A stretch of 64,000 bases of DNA from Microvirga soli (GCF_016734765.1 NZ_JAERQE010000017.1:41959-105958); one strand, 5' to 3'. Counted from the first letter of the stretch, positions 1 through 9,021 are shown. Program-made: numbers and translations. The notes: generated by a model from the letters alone, not told the origin.

Positions 1-191
1 TCCGCGAAGCCGTTGCGCTCATAGGCGGCCCGAACCGAGCCCAGCACGGGAAGGCGTCCCTGCTCGTCGGTATAGACGCCGATGCTGAGATTGACCTTCT
101 CGGGGCGCGGATCGGTCTTGAAGCTGTCGTTGAGGGAGAGGATCGGGTCGCCCGCGAAGGCTTCGACCTGTCCGAACAGGGATTCCGTCAT
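1..191 (-). CDS. Aromatic amino acid / aspartate aminotransferase, N-terminal fragment
   Basis: Only the first 63 codons lie in the window; the rest runs off the left edge. The translation has the opening of fold-type I class Ib aminotransferases (AspC/TyrB): phenylalanine-glycine near residue 5, then AGDPILSLNDSF and VNLSIGVY, where family members bind substrate at the N-terminal arm. These PLP enzymes transfer the amino group of aspartate or aromatic amino acids to 2-oxoglutarate in the cytoplasm. The ATG at 191 is the natural start. The PLP lysine is outside the window, so AspC and TyrB cannot be told apart here. Confidence 0.8.
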   Translation of the reverse strand, partial: MTESLFGQVEAFAGDPILSLNDSFKTDPRPEKVNLSIGVYTDEQGRLPVLGSVRAAYERNGFA

Positions 192-288
192 GCTGATCTC
201 CAAGCCTGTCGCGGCAGCGCGGCCGCAGATTGCCTGCCGCGAGACCTAGCCCTTGAGGACGCCTCTCGGCAAGGTGCTTCGTGGGCTC

Positions 289-996
289 TCAAGCATCCAG
301 CCGCCAATCGATGGGTTCGAGGCCTTTCTCTACGAGCCAGGCATTGGCACGGCTGAAGGGCTTGGTGCCGCGGAAGTCGTTGAGGCGGTTGAGCGGAGAG
401 GGGTGTCCGGCCTCGATCACGAGATGCTTCGCCCTGTCCACGAGCGTCGCACGCTTGCGGGCAGGACCGCCCCAGAGCAGGAACACGACGGCGGGCTGCT
501 GCTGCGAGATGGCGGCAATCGCCTGATCGACCAGGGCCGACCAGCCGAATTTCATATGGGCTCCCGATTGGCCGGCCTCCACCGTCAGCGCCGTGTTGAT
601 GAGGAGCACGCCCTGCCGGGCCCATTTCGAGAGGTCGCCCGATGTGGGCATCGGGGCGTCCAGATCCTCGGCCATCTCGCGCAGGATCGTCCTTAAGGAA
701 GCGGGCAGCCGCCGGGAGCCGCGATAGGAGAACGCGAGACCATGGGAATCACCCGGTGTGGGATAGGGGTCTTGACCGAGAACGACCACCTTGACCTTCT
801 CCAGAGGCGTGAGGCTGACGCTGGTGAACACGGCCTCCGGTGGCGGCAGCACCTGAGCGCCGGAAGCGATCACCGCATCGACCTTGGCGGCTACGGCTTC
901 GGCGCTGCCATCCTGGAAGAAGGGCAGCCTGCGCCACCCTTGGGTGTCAGGCTTGCCGCGGAACTCGGCGAGAGCTTGGCTGATGGGGCCGGGCAT
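289..996 (-). CDS. ung: Uracil-DNA glycosylase, family 1
   Basis: This enzyme excises uracil from DNA, produced by cytosine deamination or dUTP incorporation, as the first step of base-excision repair. The translation has the water-activating motif GQDPY (residues 74-78, catalytic Asp76), followed by a Pro-Thr-Pro-Gly stretch, and the DNA-intercalating motif HPSPLN (198-203), both diagnostic of family 1. About 235 residues is the normal length. I used the ATG at 996; an in-frame TTG at 1026 would add ten residues, and neither has a convincing ribosome site. It is transcribed away from the 5'-nucleotidase gene, with a 201 bp divergent spacer. Confidence 0.93.
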   Translation of the reverse strand: MPGPISQALAEFRGKPDTQGWRRLPFFQDGSAEAVAAKVDAVIASGAQVLPPPEAVFTSVSLTPLEKVKVVVLGQDPYPTPGDSHGLAFSYRGSRRLPASLRTILREMAEDLDAPMPTSGDLSKWARQGVLLINTALTVEAGQSGAHMKFGWSALVDQAIAAISQQQPAVVFLLWGGPARKRATLVDRAKHLVIEAGHPSPLNRLNDFRGTKPFSRANAWLVEKGLEPIDWRLDA

Positions 997-1197
997 GGAG
1001 AGATTAGGCCTTTCTTCTGAAGTCAAAGGGCCGACGCTGCGCCGGCTAAGGGTATCTGGCGGAACAGGTCAAAAGGACATCGGGAATGCCGCTGATTGAG
1101 GCGCCGAGAATGTCGACAGGATGTTACTTCTGTGACACGTTTCCGGTCTAGGCTCCACGCCTCTCACTGTGGATCCAACCTGCTACGAGGACCTTGT

Positions 1198-2709
1198 ATG
1201 ATGCTTCAGAGCCGCCCCTCCGCCGCCCTGCGCGCCGGCTTTTTTGGACTATCCCTGCTGCTGTCGGGCACAGCCCTGGCGCAGGAGGCCGTGACGATCC
1301 GCTTCGTCCATACCAACGACATCGATCGCATGAGCGCCGAGAAGGGCCGCGGCGGCTTCGCCCGCCTGGCGACGGTGGTCAGGGAGGAGAAGGCGAAGGG
1401 CAATGCCTTCTTCATCCATGCGGGCGATACGATCTCCCCCTCGCTTCTCTCAGGCTTCGACAAGGGAGCCCACATCATCGACATCCTGAACCGCATGGGC
1501 GTCGACGCCATGGCGCCGGGCAACCATGAATTCGATCTCGGCGACGCGGCCTTCCGCGACCGTATGGCCGAGGCCAAGTTCGACGTGCTGGCCACCAATA
1601 TCGTCGACGGCAACGGCCTGCCGGCCAACACCAAAGCCGACAAGATGGTCGAGGTTCAGGGGGTGAAGATCGGATTCTTCGGCCTCACCACCGAGACGAC
1701 GCCGATCGAGTCGAGCCCCGGCACCATCAAGTTCTCCTCCACCATCGACACGGCCCGCGCGAAGGCCAAGGAACTGCGCGAGAAGGGCGCCGACATAGTC
1801 GTTGCCGTTGCTCACACGCCCCTGACAGTCGACATGATCATTGCCCGCTCCGCCGGCGTGGACGTGATCATCGGCGGCCATGACGAGCACCTGCTCGCCT
1901 TCTATGACGGCAAGGTGGTCCTGTCGGAGGCCGAGTCCCAGGCCAACTTCGTCAACGTCGTCGAACTCGCCGTGACCAAGGCGACGAAGGACGGCAAGAC
2001 CACCGTGTCCTGGTCGCCGAACTTCCGCATCGTCGACACGGTCAGCGTGAAGCCCGATCCCGACATCGAGGCCGTGGTGAAGGGCTACGAGGACAAGCTC
2101 TCCAAGGAACTCGACGTCGAGATCGGCGTCACGGAGACCGCCCTCGACAGCCGCCGCGCCACCGTGCGCGGAGGTGAGGCCGCCATGGGCAACCTGATTG
2201 CCGATGCCATGAAGGCCGCAGTCGGCGCCGACGTCGCCATCACCAATGGCGGCGGCATCCGGGCGGACAAGCAGTACCAGGCCGGCCAGAAGCTGACCCG
2301 GCGCGACATCCTGTCCGAAATGCCGTTCGGCAACACCACCGTGCTGCTCGAAGTTACCGGCGCGCAGATCAAGGATGCGCTCGAGAATGGCGTGAGTCAG
2401 GTGCGCGAACTCGGCGGCCGCTTCCCGCAGGTCTCCGGCATTGTAGCTGAGGTCGATGTGAAGGAACCCGTCGGCAGCCGCGTGAAGTCGGTCAAGATCA
2501 ACGGCCAGCCGCTTGACCCGGCCAAGATCTACAAGCTCGCCACCAATGATTTCGTGGGTCGCGGTGGCGATGGCTATCGTTCGTTCATCGGCGTCAAGTC
2601 ACTCGTCGATACATCTGCCAGCCAGCTCATGGCAAGCCAGGTGATCGACTACGTGGCCAAGGCCGGCAAGGTCTCTCCGAAGGTCGAAGGCCGCGTCGTC
2701 CTGCGCTGA
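1198..2709 (+). CDS. Periplasmic 5'-nucleotidase / 2',3'-cyclic phosphodiesterase family protein
   Basis: This is an exported metallophosphatase of the UshA/YfkN family, expected to hydrolyse extracellular nucleotides for salvage of nucleosides and phosphate. Residues 1-28 form a signal peptide ending Ala-Leu-Ala. The N-terminal calcineurin-like domain has HTND (38-41), GDTIS (76-80), GNHEFD (108-113) and GGHDEH. The C-terminal nucleotidase domain carries the NDFVGRGGDGY substrate loop near residue 445. The start is the ATG at 1198 behind ACGAGGA; the open frame continues upstream to 1096 but without a signal sequence. The metal ligand that is His in UshA (D-x-H) is Asp here (D-I-D, residue 43). 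A strong terminator follows directly. Confidence 0.88.
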   Translation: MMLQSRPSAALRAGFFGLSLLLSGTALAQEAVTIRFVHTNDIDRMSAEKGRGGFARLATVVREEKAKGNAFFIHAGDTISPSLLSGFDKGAHIIDILNRMGVDAMAPGNHEFDLGDAAFRDRMAEAKFDVLATNIVDGNGLPANTKADKMVEVQGVKIGFFGLTTETTPIESSPGTIKFSSTIDTARAKAKELREKGADIVVAVAHTPLTVDMIIARSAGVDVIIGGHDEHLLAFYDGKVVLSEAESQANFVNVVELAVTKATKDGKTTVSWSPNFRIVDTVSVKPDPDIEAVVKGYEDKLSKELDVEIGVTETALDSRRATVRGGEAAMGNLIADAMKAAVGADVAITNGGGIRADKQYQAGQKLTRRDILSEMPFGNTTVLLEVTGAQIKDALENGVSQVRELGGRFPQVSGIVAEVDVKEPVGSRVKSVKINGQPLDPAKIYKLATNDFVGRGGDGYRSFIGVKSLVDTSASQLMASQVIDYVAKAGKVSPKVEGRVVLR

Positions 2710-2733
2710 TCCAAAATAATTGATCTATCCTGG

Positions 2734-2766
2734 CGCCGGGACCTGCATGGGTCCCGGCGTTTTTCA
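2734..2766 (+). terminator. Rho-independent terminator of the 5'-nucleotidase gene
   Basis: A 10 bp perfect GC-rich stem (CGCCGGGACC with GGTCCCGGCG) around a 6-base loop is followed by six T residues, 25 bases after the stop codon. Confidence 0.9.
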
Positions 2767-2772
2767 TGGCCT

Positions 2773-2825
2773 AAAGCATCGGACCCAAAAGTGGATTTGC
2801 ACTTTTGGGATCCATCCGATGCTTT
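2773..2825. repeat. Palindromic intergenic repeat, nested two-level hairpin
   Basis: The outer arms AAAGCATCGGA and TCCGATGCTTT are perfect inverted copies. Inside them CCCAAAAGTG and CACTTTTGGG form a second perfect inverted repeat, giving one long hairpin. The phrase aagtgga is shared with the neighbouring element at 2837 and with those at 50441 and 60511, so it belongs to one dispersed family. Confidence 0.75.
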
Positions 2826-2836
2826 CTTCTTGAGTG

Positions 2837-2887
2837 AGAGCATCGTTGAGCGCGGAAAACAAGATCCACTTTTCCGCACGATGCTCT
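2837..2887. repeat. Palindromic intergenic repeat (gcatcgt...acgatgc family)
   Basis: The arms AGAGCATCGT and ACGATGCTCT are perfect inverted copies. The right half, with GATCCACTTTTCCGCACGAT, closely matches the right halves of the elements at 50441-50489 and 60511-60580. With the hairpin at 2773 it occupies most of the gap before the sensor kinase; the remainder, to 2993, shows only ordinary spacer. Confidence 0.8.
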
Positions 2888-2993
2888 AATAGAACCGGCG
2901 CGACATCCGGGCGGATCCTTTTCACGCGGGAGGCAAGATAGGTCGCAGCCCCCTGGTCAACGGGACAGCGAGACGTAAATTCCCACTCCATCA

Positions 2994-5264
2994 ATGGCCG
3001 TTGCTGTGCCACCCTGCCCATGCAACGCCCAACCTCACACAACAAAGCGGCCCTCTTTGCAGTTTCAGACGCCCTCCGAATCAATCAGCCTGTCGCAGAA
3101 GCGGCGCAGGCGCTCCCGTGCGCGTGGGCGGCTGACCCTCGTCATGGGGCTGTTCGGCGTTGCCTTCATCCTCCTGACCTTCGGCTACATCGCCTGGGAG
3201 CAGCGCAATCGTCTCATCCAGCGCAACGAGGATGACCTTCGCAACGCCGCCTTCTTTCTGGCCGATCACACCGCGAGGCTCATGGAGGTCACGGACCTAA
3301 CCTTGAAGCAGACCACGGCGCTCATGCAGAGGCAGAGCTGGGATCAGGTGGAAGCATCGCAGCCTCTCTGGCAGCAGATCCGCGCCGTCCAGGAAGCGCT
3401 GCCTTACATCGATGGGGTCTGGCTCAACGATCCGAGCGGACGCCTTCGGCTGACTTCCGCTCAGTTTCCAGCCCCGGAATCGAACGTCTCCGGACGGGAC
3501 GCTTTCACCGCGCAGGTGAACGCAGATCAGGGCCTGTTCGTCGGCGAACCGATCCTCGGGAGCGTCACGAAGATCCCAACCTTCATGATCAGCCGCCGCC
3601 TGCAGGACGGCGATGGCGCGTTCGAGGGCATTGCCTCGGTCACGGTGCGCCTGACCTATTTCTACGATTACTGGTCCAAGCTGCGGTTGCCCCGCGGCAG
3701 CCGGGTGGTGCTCATGCGCGGCTCGGACGCGGAGGTCATCGCCCAACATCCGCCACCGCCGGACGGGCTGTCATTCGCCCCCATCGATAAATCCGCTTTC
3801 GATGCGGCTGTGCGCACCACCACCCAGGCTGGCCTCTATTCCTTCATCAGCATGGGCCGCGAGCGCGCGGGAGCCTACCGGCAGGTCGGCGCGATGCCGC
3901 TCTACATCAACGTCAGCATGCCCCAGGATGCCTATTGGACGCCGTGGTTCGTTCAGACGCGGCTCTATGGCGCCTTTGCCCTGGTGGCTCTTCTGGCTCT
4001 GCTGGCTCTCACGACCCTGGCCTCACAGCAGTTCCATGAGCAGGCGGCGAATGAGGCTCTGCTCGAGAAGCAGGTTGCCCTGCGCACCAAGGAGCTGCGG
4101 ACCGAGACGTCGGCCCTGGAGGTTCTCAACCGGACAGGCAGCGTCCTTGCGGCGGAACTCGACCTGGACCGCATCATCGAAAGCGTCGTCGATGCCGGTG
4201 TCGAGCTGACCGAAGCGCAGGCAGGAGCTTTCTTCTGTGGGGCCGCTCAGGATGGGAAAGAACACTACGGCAAGTTCGCTTCCCCAGGCTTCGATGAAGC
4301 CTTCGCGGCCCTCGACATCCGGGCCATCTGTGCGCCGGCTTTTACGGAAGGCAGAATTGTCCGACTGGACAACATTGCCGTTGAGCAGGGCTATGACGGC
4401 ACGCCTTTCACGGCGGACGCGACCCTGGACCGCCCCGTGCTTCGCAGCCTCATGGCGGTTCCCGTGCTGCTGCGGAATGGCGAGACCCACGGCGTTCTCG
4501 TCTTCGGTCATCAGAGGCCTGGGGAGTTCACCCAGCGGTCCGAGCGCCTGCTGGCGGGCCTGACGTCACAGGCCGCCATCGCCCTCGAGAACAGCCGCCT
4601 GTATCGCGATGCCCAGAGCGAGATCGAGGAGCGCAAGCAGGCCCAGACCCAGCAATCCCTGCTGATCCGCGAACTCCACCACCGGGTCAAGAATACCCTG
4701 GCCACGGTCCAGGCGGTGGTGGGCGCCACCGCGCGTTCCGCGTTGAACATCGACGATTTCTATCAGGCCTTCGTGGGGCGCATCATCTCGCTCGCCAACA
4801 CCCACTCGCTGCTGACCGAGGCCGTCTGGCAGACGGCATCCTTGCGCGAGATCATGGAGAAGGAACTGCGCCCCTACAACGACGTGAGGGGCCTGCGGAT
4901 TTCCCTGAATGGACCCTCGGTCGAGCTGCCGTCCGACGCGGCCGTGCCCATCGGCATGGCGATCCACGAGCTCACCACCAACGCGGCCAAGTACGGTGCC
5001 TTGTCGGTGCCCCGGGGCAGGGTGTCCGTCTCCTGGGAGGCGGAAGCAACTGACGAGGGCACGCGGCTCAAGCTGGTCTGGGAGGAAACCGGGGGCCCCG
5101 AGGTTTCTGCCCCGACACGCCAGGGCTTCGGTTCGCGCCTGCTGCACCGGGTGCTGGCGACGCAGCTGAATGCCAAGGTGGATATGGATTTCCGTCCCGA
5201 GGGTCTGCGGGTCGCGCTCGAGACCATTCTCAAGCACGAACCCAACAAGGGCCCGGCGCTCTGA
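2994..5264 (+). CDS. Membrane sensor histidine kinase, HWE/HisKA_2 family, with PDC-like and GAF domains
   Basis: This 756-residue kinase likely senses an external or membrane signal and phosphorylates a separate response regulator. In order: a basic N-terminus, membrane segment about 48-67, a periplasmic PDC/Cache-like region about 70-320, a second membrane segment about 323-343, a short coiled coil, a GAF domain about 380-535, and a catalytic core. The phospho-acceptor box is ELHHRVKN (560-567), and the ATPase N-box is HELTTNAAKYGAL (658-670), typical of HWE/HisKA_2 kinases of the alphaproteobacterial general stress response. The start is uncertain: no good ribosome site precedes 2994, and TTG at 3057 or ATG at 3144 are possible. 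No cognate regulator is adjacent, so the signal is unknown. Confidence 0.87.
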   Translation: MAVAVPPCPCNAQPHTTKRPSLQFQTPSESISLSQKRRRRSRARGRLTLVMGLFGVAFILLTFGYIAWEQRNRLIQRNEDDLRNAAFFLADHTARLMEVTDLTLKQTTALMQRQSWDQVEASQPLWQQIRAVQEALPYIDGVWLNDPSGRLRLTSAQFPAPESNVSGRDAFTAQVNADQGLFVGEPILGSVTKIPTFMISRRLQDGDGAFEGIASVTVRLTYFYDYWSKLRLPRGSRVVLMRGSDAEVIAQHPPPPDGLSFAPIDKSAFDAAVRTTTQAGLYSFISMGRERAGAYRQVGAMPLYINVSMPQDAYWTPWFVQTRLYGAFALVALLALLALTTLASQQFHEQAANEALLEKQVALRTKELRTETSALEVLNRTGSVLAAELDLDRIIESVVDAGVELTEAQAGAFFCGAAQDGKEHYGKFASPGFDEAFAALDIRAICAPAFTEGRIVRLDNIAVEQGYDGTPFTADATLDRPVLRSLMAVPVLLRNGETHGVLVFGHQRPGEFTQRSERLLAGLTSQAAIALENSRLYRDAQSEIEERKQAQTQQSLLIRELHHRVKNTLATVQAVVGATARSALNIDDFYQAFVGRIISLANTHSLLTEAVWQTASLREIMEKELRPYNDVRGLRISLNGPSVELPSDAAVPIGMAIHELTTNAAKYGALSVPRGRVSVSWEAEATDEGTRLKLVWEETGGPEVSAPTRQGFGSRLLHRVLATQLNAKVDMDFRPEGLRVALETILKHEPNKGPAL

Positions 5265-5409
5265 GAGGCGTTTGGTTTCTGCAAACGCGGCTTGCGGCTA
5301 CGCGCACTAATGTGAAGGCAGTTTCGATTGGCGGATCGGCCTGAACCTCTTATTTAGGCGGCATCGGGAGTGGAATTCGGGACGAACTCCGCGGCCAAGG
5401 GGCTTTTTT

Positions 5410-6471
5410 ATGAACGAGACCGTCAATCTGAATGATCTGCGCCAGGGTGTCCGCCCGGTGGACCATCCGCCCGCGAGGACCGGCCGGATCGGCGTGCTTC
5501 TGATGAACTTAGGGACCCCCGAGGGCACGAGCTACTGGCCCATGCGCCGCTACCTGAAGGAGTTTCTCTCCGACCGGCGGGTGATCGAGACCCCGCGCCT
5601 CCTGTGGTGGCCGATCCTCAACCTGATCATCCTGACCAAGCGCCCGGGCCCCAAGGGCCGCGATTACGCGTCGATCTGGAACAACGAGCGCGACGAGGGC
5701 CCGCTCAAGACCATCACCCGCAATCAGGCGGAGAAAGTAACCGAGCACTTGAAGAGCATCGCGGGCGACAGGATCACGGTCGACTGGGCCATGCGCTACG
5801 GCAAGCCGGAGGTCCGCGAACGCATCCAAGCCCTTCTCGACCAGGGCTGCGACCGCATTCTCCTTGTGCCGCTCTATCCGCAATATGCCGCCGCCACCTC
5901 GGCGACCGCCTGCGATCACGCATTCCGTGCGCTGATGGACATGCGCTGGCAGCCGACCGTGCGCGTCTCGCCGCCCTATCATGACGATCCGGTCTATATC
6001 GACTCCCTGGTCTCCTCGATGAAGAAGGAACTGGCGAAGCTTCCCTTCGAGCCAGAGGTGATCCTCGTCTCCTTCCACGGCGTGCCGAAGGAATACCTGC
6101 TCAAAGGCGATCCCTATCACTGCCAATGCGTGAAGACCTGGCGTCTCATGCGTGAGACCTTCGGCTGGTCGCCGGACAAGTTCCGCATGAGCTTCCAGTC
6201 CCGGTTCGGTCCAGACGAATGGCTGCAGCCCTACACCGACAAAACCGTGGAGGCGCTTGCAAAAAGCGGCGTGAAGCGCATGGCCATCGTGGCTCCGGGC
6301 TTCTCGGCGGATTGCCTGGAAACCCTGGAGGAGCTCGACGGCGAGAACCGCGAGATCTTCATGCACAACGGCGGCGAGCAATTCGCCTATCTGCCCTGCC
6401 TCAACGACAGCGACGACGGCATGCGCGTCATCAACCACATTGTAGAGCGTGAGCTTCAGGGCTGGCTCTAG
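5410..6471 (+). CDS. hemH: Ferrochelatase
   Basis: It inserts Fe2+ into protoporphyrin IX, the last step of haem synthesis, at the inner face of the cytoplasmic membrane. The 353-residue product opens with GVLLMNLGTPEG (29-40), then LVPLYPQYAAATS (152-164), and SFHGVP (221-226) with the metal-handling His223. GDPYHCQC follows at 233-240, a cysteine-bearing stretch common in proteobacterial ferrochelatases. The ATG directly follows a run of seven T residues; an AAGGGG ahead of the T-run may be the ribosome site. It sits between a sensor kinase and qmcA, all on the same strand but separated by spacers of 60-145 bp. Confidence 0.95.
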   Translation: MNETVNLNDLRQGVRPVDHPPARTGRIGVLLMNLGTPEGTSYWPMRRYLKEFLSDRRVIETPRLLWWPILNLIILTKRPGPKGRDYASIWNNERDEGPLKTITRNQAEKVTEHLKSIAGDRITVDWAMRYGKPEVRERIQALLDQGCDRILLVPLYPQYAAATSATACDHAFRALMDMRWQPTVRVSPPYHDDPVYIDSLVSSMKKELAKLPFEPEVILVSFHGVPKEYLLKGDPYHCQCVKTWRLMRETFGWSPDKFRMSFQSRFGPDEWLQPYTDKTVEALAKSGVKRMAIVAPGFSADCLETLEELDGENREIFMHNGGEQFAYLPCLNDSDDGMRVINHIVERELQGWL

Positions 6472-6532
6472 GACTCGAAGCCTCTTTGCGCTAGCGTGAG
6501 ACCTCTGCAACGACGTTGCCTAGAGAGGCCTC

Positions 6533-7519
6533 ATGCTGGTGAGTGGTTTCGACATCTTCGTTATCGTTCTGGTGCTGCTCGTCGTTGTGACGATCGCCAT
6601 GGGCATCCGGACGGTCCCGCAGGGCTATGCCTATACGGTGGAGCGGTTCGGGCGCTACTCGCGTACGCTCACCCCCGGTCTTGGTTTGATCGTGCCTTAC
6701 ATCGACCAGATCGGCAAAAAGGTGAATGTCATGGAGCAGGTGCTCGACATTCCGAGCCAGGAGGCCTTCACCCGGGACAATGCGGGCGTCACCATCGACG
6801 CGGCCGCCTTCTACCAGATCCTCGACCCCGCCCGCGCTTCCTACGAGGTCTCGGACATGAATCAGGCCTTGCTGGTTCTGACCATGACCAACATCCGCAC
6901 GGTCGTAGGCTCCATGGATCTCGACCAATTGCTGTCACATCGCGACGAGATCAACGAGCGGCTTCTGCGGGTCATGGACGCCGCCGCCTCGCCCTGGGGC
7001 GCCAAGGTCACCCGCGTCGAGATCAAGGACATCCTCCCGCCGCAGGACCTCGCCGGCGCCATGGCGCGCCAGATGAAGGCCGAGCGCGAGAAGCGCGCAG
7101 CCGTTCTTGAAGCGGAAGGCCTGCGCCAGGCGGAGATCCTGCGCGCTGAGGGCCAGAAGCAGTCGCAGATCCTGGCAGCCGAGGGCCGCAAGGAAGCCGC
7201 GTTCCGCGATGCGGAAGCCCGCGAGCGTCAGGCCGAGGCCGAGGCGAAGGCCACCGGCATGGTGAGCGAAGCCATCACCAAGGGTGACCTCGCGGCTGCC
7301 AATTTCATTGTGGCGGAGAAATACATCGATGCGATCCGAGCCCTTGCGTCGGCTCCCAACCAGAAGGTGGTGATCGTGCCCATCGAGGTGGCGGGCCTCG
7401 CCGGAACGCTGGGCGGCATCGCGGAACTCACCAAGTCGGTGTTCGGAGAGGGCGGAGCGGGCCTCAACAAGCCTGCCCGCAGCGTTCCCACGGTCACGGG
7501 AGGCAATGACCGTTCATGA
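6533..7519 (+). CDS. qmcA: SPFH/Band 7 (stomatin-like) membrane protein
   Basis: This is a membrane-anchored SPFH protein of the QmcA/YbbK type, thought to build oligomeric membrane microdomains and to influence membrane proteases such as FtsH. There is one N-terminal membrane segment (about residues 7-24), then the SPFH domain (about 25-195) beginning TVPQGYAYTVERFGRY, then a long charged coiled coil (about 185-250) rich in AEG/EAE repeats, and a short hydrophobic tail. Its stop overlaps the start of the NfeD gene (ATGA), the classic stomatin-NfeD operon, so the two proteins almost certainly work together. The length, 328 residues, is normal. Confidence 0.92.
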   Translation: MLVSGFDIFVIVLVLLVVVTIAMGIRTVPQGYAYTVERFGRYSRTLTPGLGLIVPYIDQIGKKVNVMEQVLDIPSQEAFTRDNAGVTIDAAAFYQILDPARASYEVSDMNQALLVLTMTNIRTVVGSMDLDQLLSHRDEINERLLRVMDAAASPWGAKVTRVEIKDILPPQDLAGAMARQMKAEREKRAAVLEAEGLRQAEILRAEGQKQSQILAAEGRKEAAFRDAEARERQAEAEAKATGMVSEAITKGDLAAANFIVAEKYIDAIRALASAPNQKVVIVPIEVAGLAGTLGGIAELTKSVFGEGGAGLNKPARSVPTVTGGNDRS

Positions 7520-7965
7520 TCCGGGATGCCTTCATCAGCTTCGGCGCCTGGGCCTGGATCATCCTCGGGGTCGTGCTGATCGGAATCGAGCTCGTGGCCC
7601 CGGGAGCATTCTTCCTCTGGCTCGGGCTGGCCGCCATCGCCACGGGCTTGCTCGATGCGGTGCTGGACCTCTCCTGGCAGGCCTCAGGGCTGCTCTTCGC
7701 GCTGCTCTGCGTGGCGGCAGTGATCCTCGGCCGAACCATCACCCGCTCCAAGACGCAGGACGAGCCTCAGGCCGAAATGCTCAACCGGCGCGGCCAAGCC
7801 CTCGTGGGCCGGGTCTTCACCCTTGAGACGCCCATCAAGGACGGGGAGGGACGCATCCGGGTCGATGACAGCTCCTGGCGCGTGACGGGAGCCGACCGCT
7901 TCGCCGGCGCCAAGGTGCGCGTCGTCCGGATCGAGGGCTCGACCCTGGTGGTCGACGATCCATAA
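7516..7965 (+). CDS. NfeD-like membrane protein with OB-fold domain
   Basis: This 149-residue protein is the short NfeD form, lacking the ClpP-like protease domain. Two or three membrane segments span residues 12-72. The C-terminal soluble part (about 90-149) is the OB-fold seen in NfeD proteins, with GEGRIRVDDSSWRV. The start codon overlaps the stop of qmcA by four bases, indicating translational coupling. It is presumed to partner the SPFH protein in membrane quality control. The stop codon touches a palindromic repeat that begins at 7964 and probably forms the transcript's 3' hairpin. Confidence 0.88.
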   Translation: MIRDAFISFGAWAWIILGVVLIGIELVAPGAFFLWLGLAAIATGLLDAVLDLSWQASGLLFALLCVAAVILGRTITRSKTQDEPQAEMLNRRGQALVGRVFTLETPIKDGEGRIRVDDSSWRVTGADRFAGAKVRVVRIEGSTLVVDDP

Positions 7966-8012
7966 GCATTTTCAGGCGAAGTGGATGCCGGTTCGCCGTC
8001 AAGAAAATGCGT
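7964..8012. repeat. Palindromic intergenic repeat (attttcaggcgaa family), imperfect copy
   Basis: GCATTTT at 7966-7972 and AAAATGC at 8004-8010 are inverted arms, with aggcgaa and ttcgcc as inner arms. The same element occurs in perfect form at 44241-44281. It lies between the convergent nfeD and kdsD genes. Confidence 0.75.
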
Positions 8013-8025
8013 TAAGCAAAGAACC

Positions 8026-9021
8026 TCAGGCTGCGCCTGCCCGCAGCAGATCGAGATAATGCACGAGGCCGACAGGGCGGCTGTTCTCGACCACGATCAG
8101 GGCCGTGATCCGGGAAGCCTCTTCCATCTCGAGGGCGCTGGCCACGAGGGCGTCCGGTGCGATGGTGCGCGGCGTCTTGGTCATGATGGCTGTGACCGGC
8201 AGTGTCGCCAGATCGGGCCTCAGGTTGCGGCGCAGGTCGCCGTCGGTGACGATGCCGGCGAGCGTACCGTCGCCGTTCACCACGATCACGGCGCCAAAGC
8301 CCTTGCGGCCGATCTCCTCAATCGCTTCACCCATATGGGCCTCGATGCCGACGACCGGCAGGCGCTCGTCCTTGTGCATGATCTCGCGCACGAGCTTGAG
8401 CCGCGCGCCGAGCTTTCCGCCCGGGTGGAAGACCCGGAAGTGATCGGCCGTAAACCCGCGCCGCTCCAGCAGGGCAACGGCCAGGGCATCGCCCAGCGCC
8501 AATTGGATCGTGGTCGAGGTGGTGGGCGCAAGCCCGTTGGGGCAGGCCTCCTTGGCCTTCGGCAGGGTCAGGCAGACATCGGCGGCACGCCCCAGGGTAG
8601 ATTCCGCACTGGACGTCAGGGCGATCAGCGGTACTCGGAAGCGGCGGGAATAGCCGATGATGTCGGCAAGCTCCGCCGTCTCACCCGACCAGGACAGGGC
8701 GATGATCACGTCGTCCGTCTGGATCATGCCCAGATCGCCGTGGCTCGCCTCCGCCGGGTGGACGTAATGGGCTGGGGTGCCGGTCGACGCGAAGGTGGCG
8801 GTCATCTTGCGGCCCACATGGCCGGACTTGCCCATGCCGGTGACGATGACCCGGCCCTTGGCCGCCGCGATCGTTTCAATGGCTGCGGTGAATGGGGCGC
8901 CGAGGCCGTTGCCAATGGCTTCCATGAGGATGGTCAGCCCGTCCCGCTCGGTCTCTAACGTGCGCAGGGCCGACTGGATGGCCGGATCGGGCGAGTGGGG
9001 TGCGGGTTTTGCAAGTGCCAT
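8026..9021 (-). CDS. kdsD: Arabinose-5-phosphate isomerase (KdsD/KpsF/GutQ family)
   Basis: It converts ribulose 5-phosphate to arabinose 5-phosphate, the precursor of the lipopolysaccharide sugar Kdo, in the cytoplasm. The N-terminal SIS domain (about residues 40-175) has TGMGKSGH (61-68), a serine-rich sugar-phosphate loop (SWSGET) and GLAPTTSTT. Two CBS domains follow (about 205-325). The length of 331 residues matches KdsD. The ATG at 9021 has AAAGGG upstream. It is followed on the same strand by galU upstream, so envelope-sugar genes are grouped here. A gutQ or kpsF role cannot be excluded from sequence alone. Confidence 0.93.
   Translation of the reverse strand: MALAKPAPHSPDPAIQSALRTLETERDGLTILMEAIGNGLGAPFTAAIETIAAAKGRVIVTGMGKSGHVGRKMTATFASTGTPAHYVHPAEASHGDLGMIQTDDVIIALSWSGETAELADIIGYSRRFRVPLIALTSSAESTLGRAADVCLTLPKAKEACPNGLAPTTSTTIQLALGDALAVALLERRGFTADHFRVFHPGGKLGARLKLVREIMHKDERLPVVGIEAHMGEAIEEIGRKGFGAVIVVNGDGTLAGIVTDGDLRRNLRPDLATLPVTAIMTKTPRTIAPDALVASALEMEEASRITALIVVENSRPVGLVHYLDLLRAGAA

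Noticed and set aside
2837..2887. CRISPR-like repeats
   Set aside because: The palindromes are dispersed at distant sites, of differing length, with no regular spacers and no cas genes.
5390..5409. Terminator directly before hemH
   Set aside because: A run of seven T residues precedes the ATG, but no stable stem lies before it.
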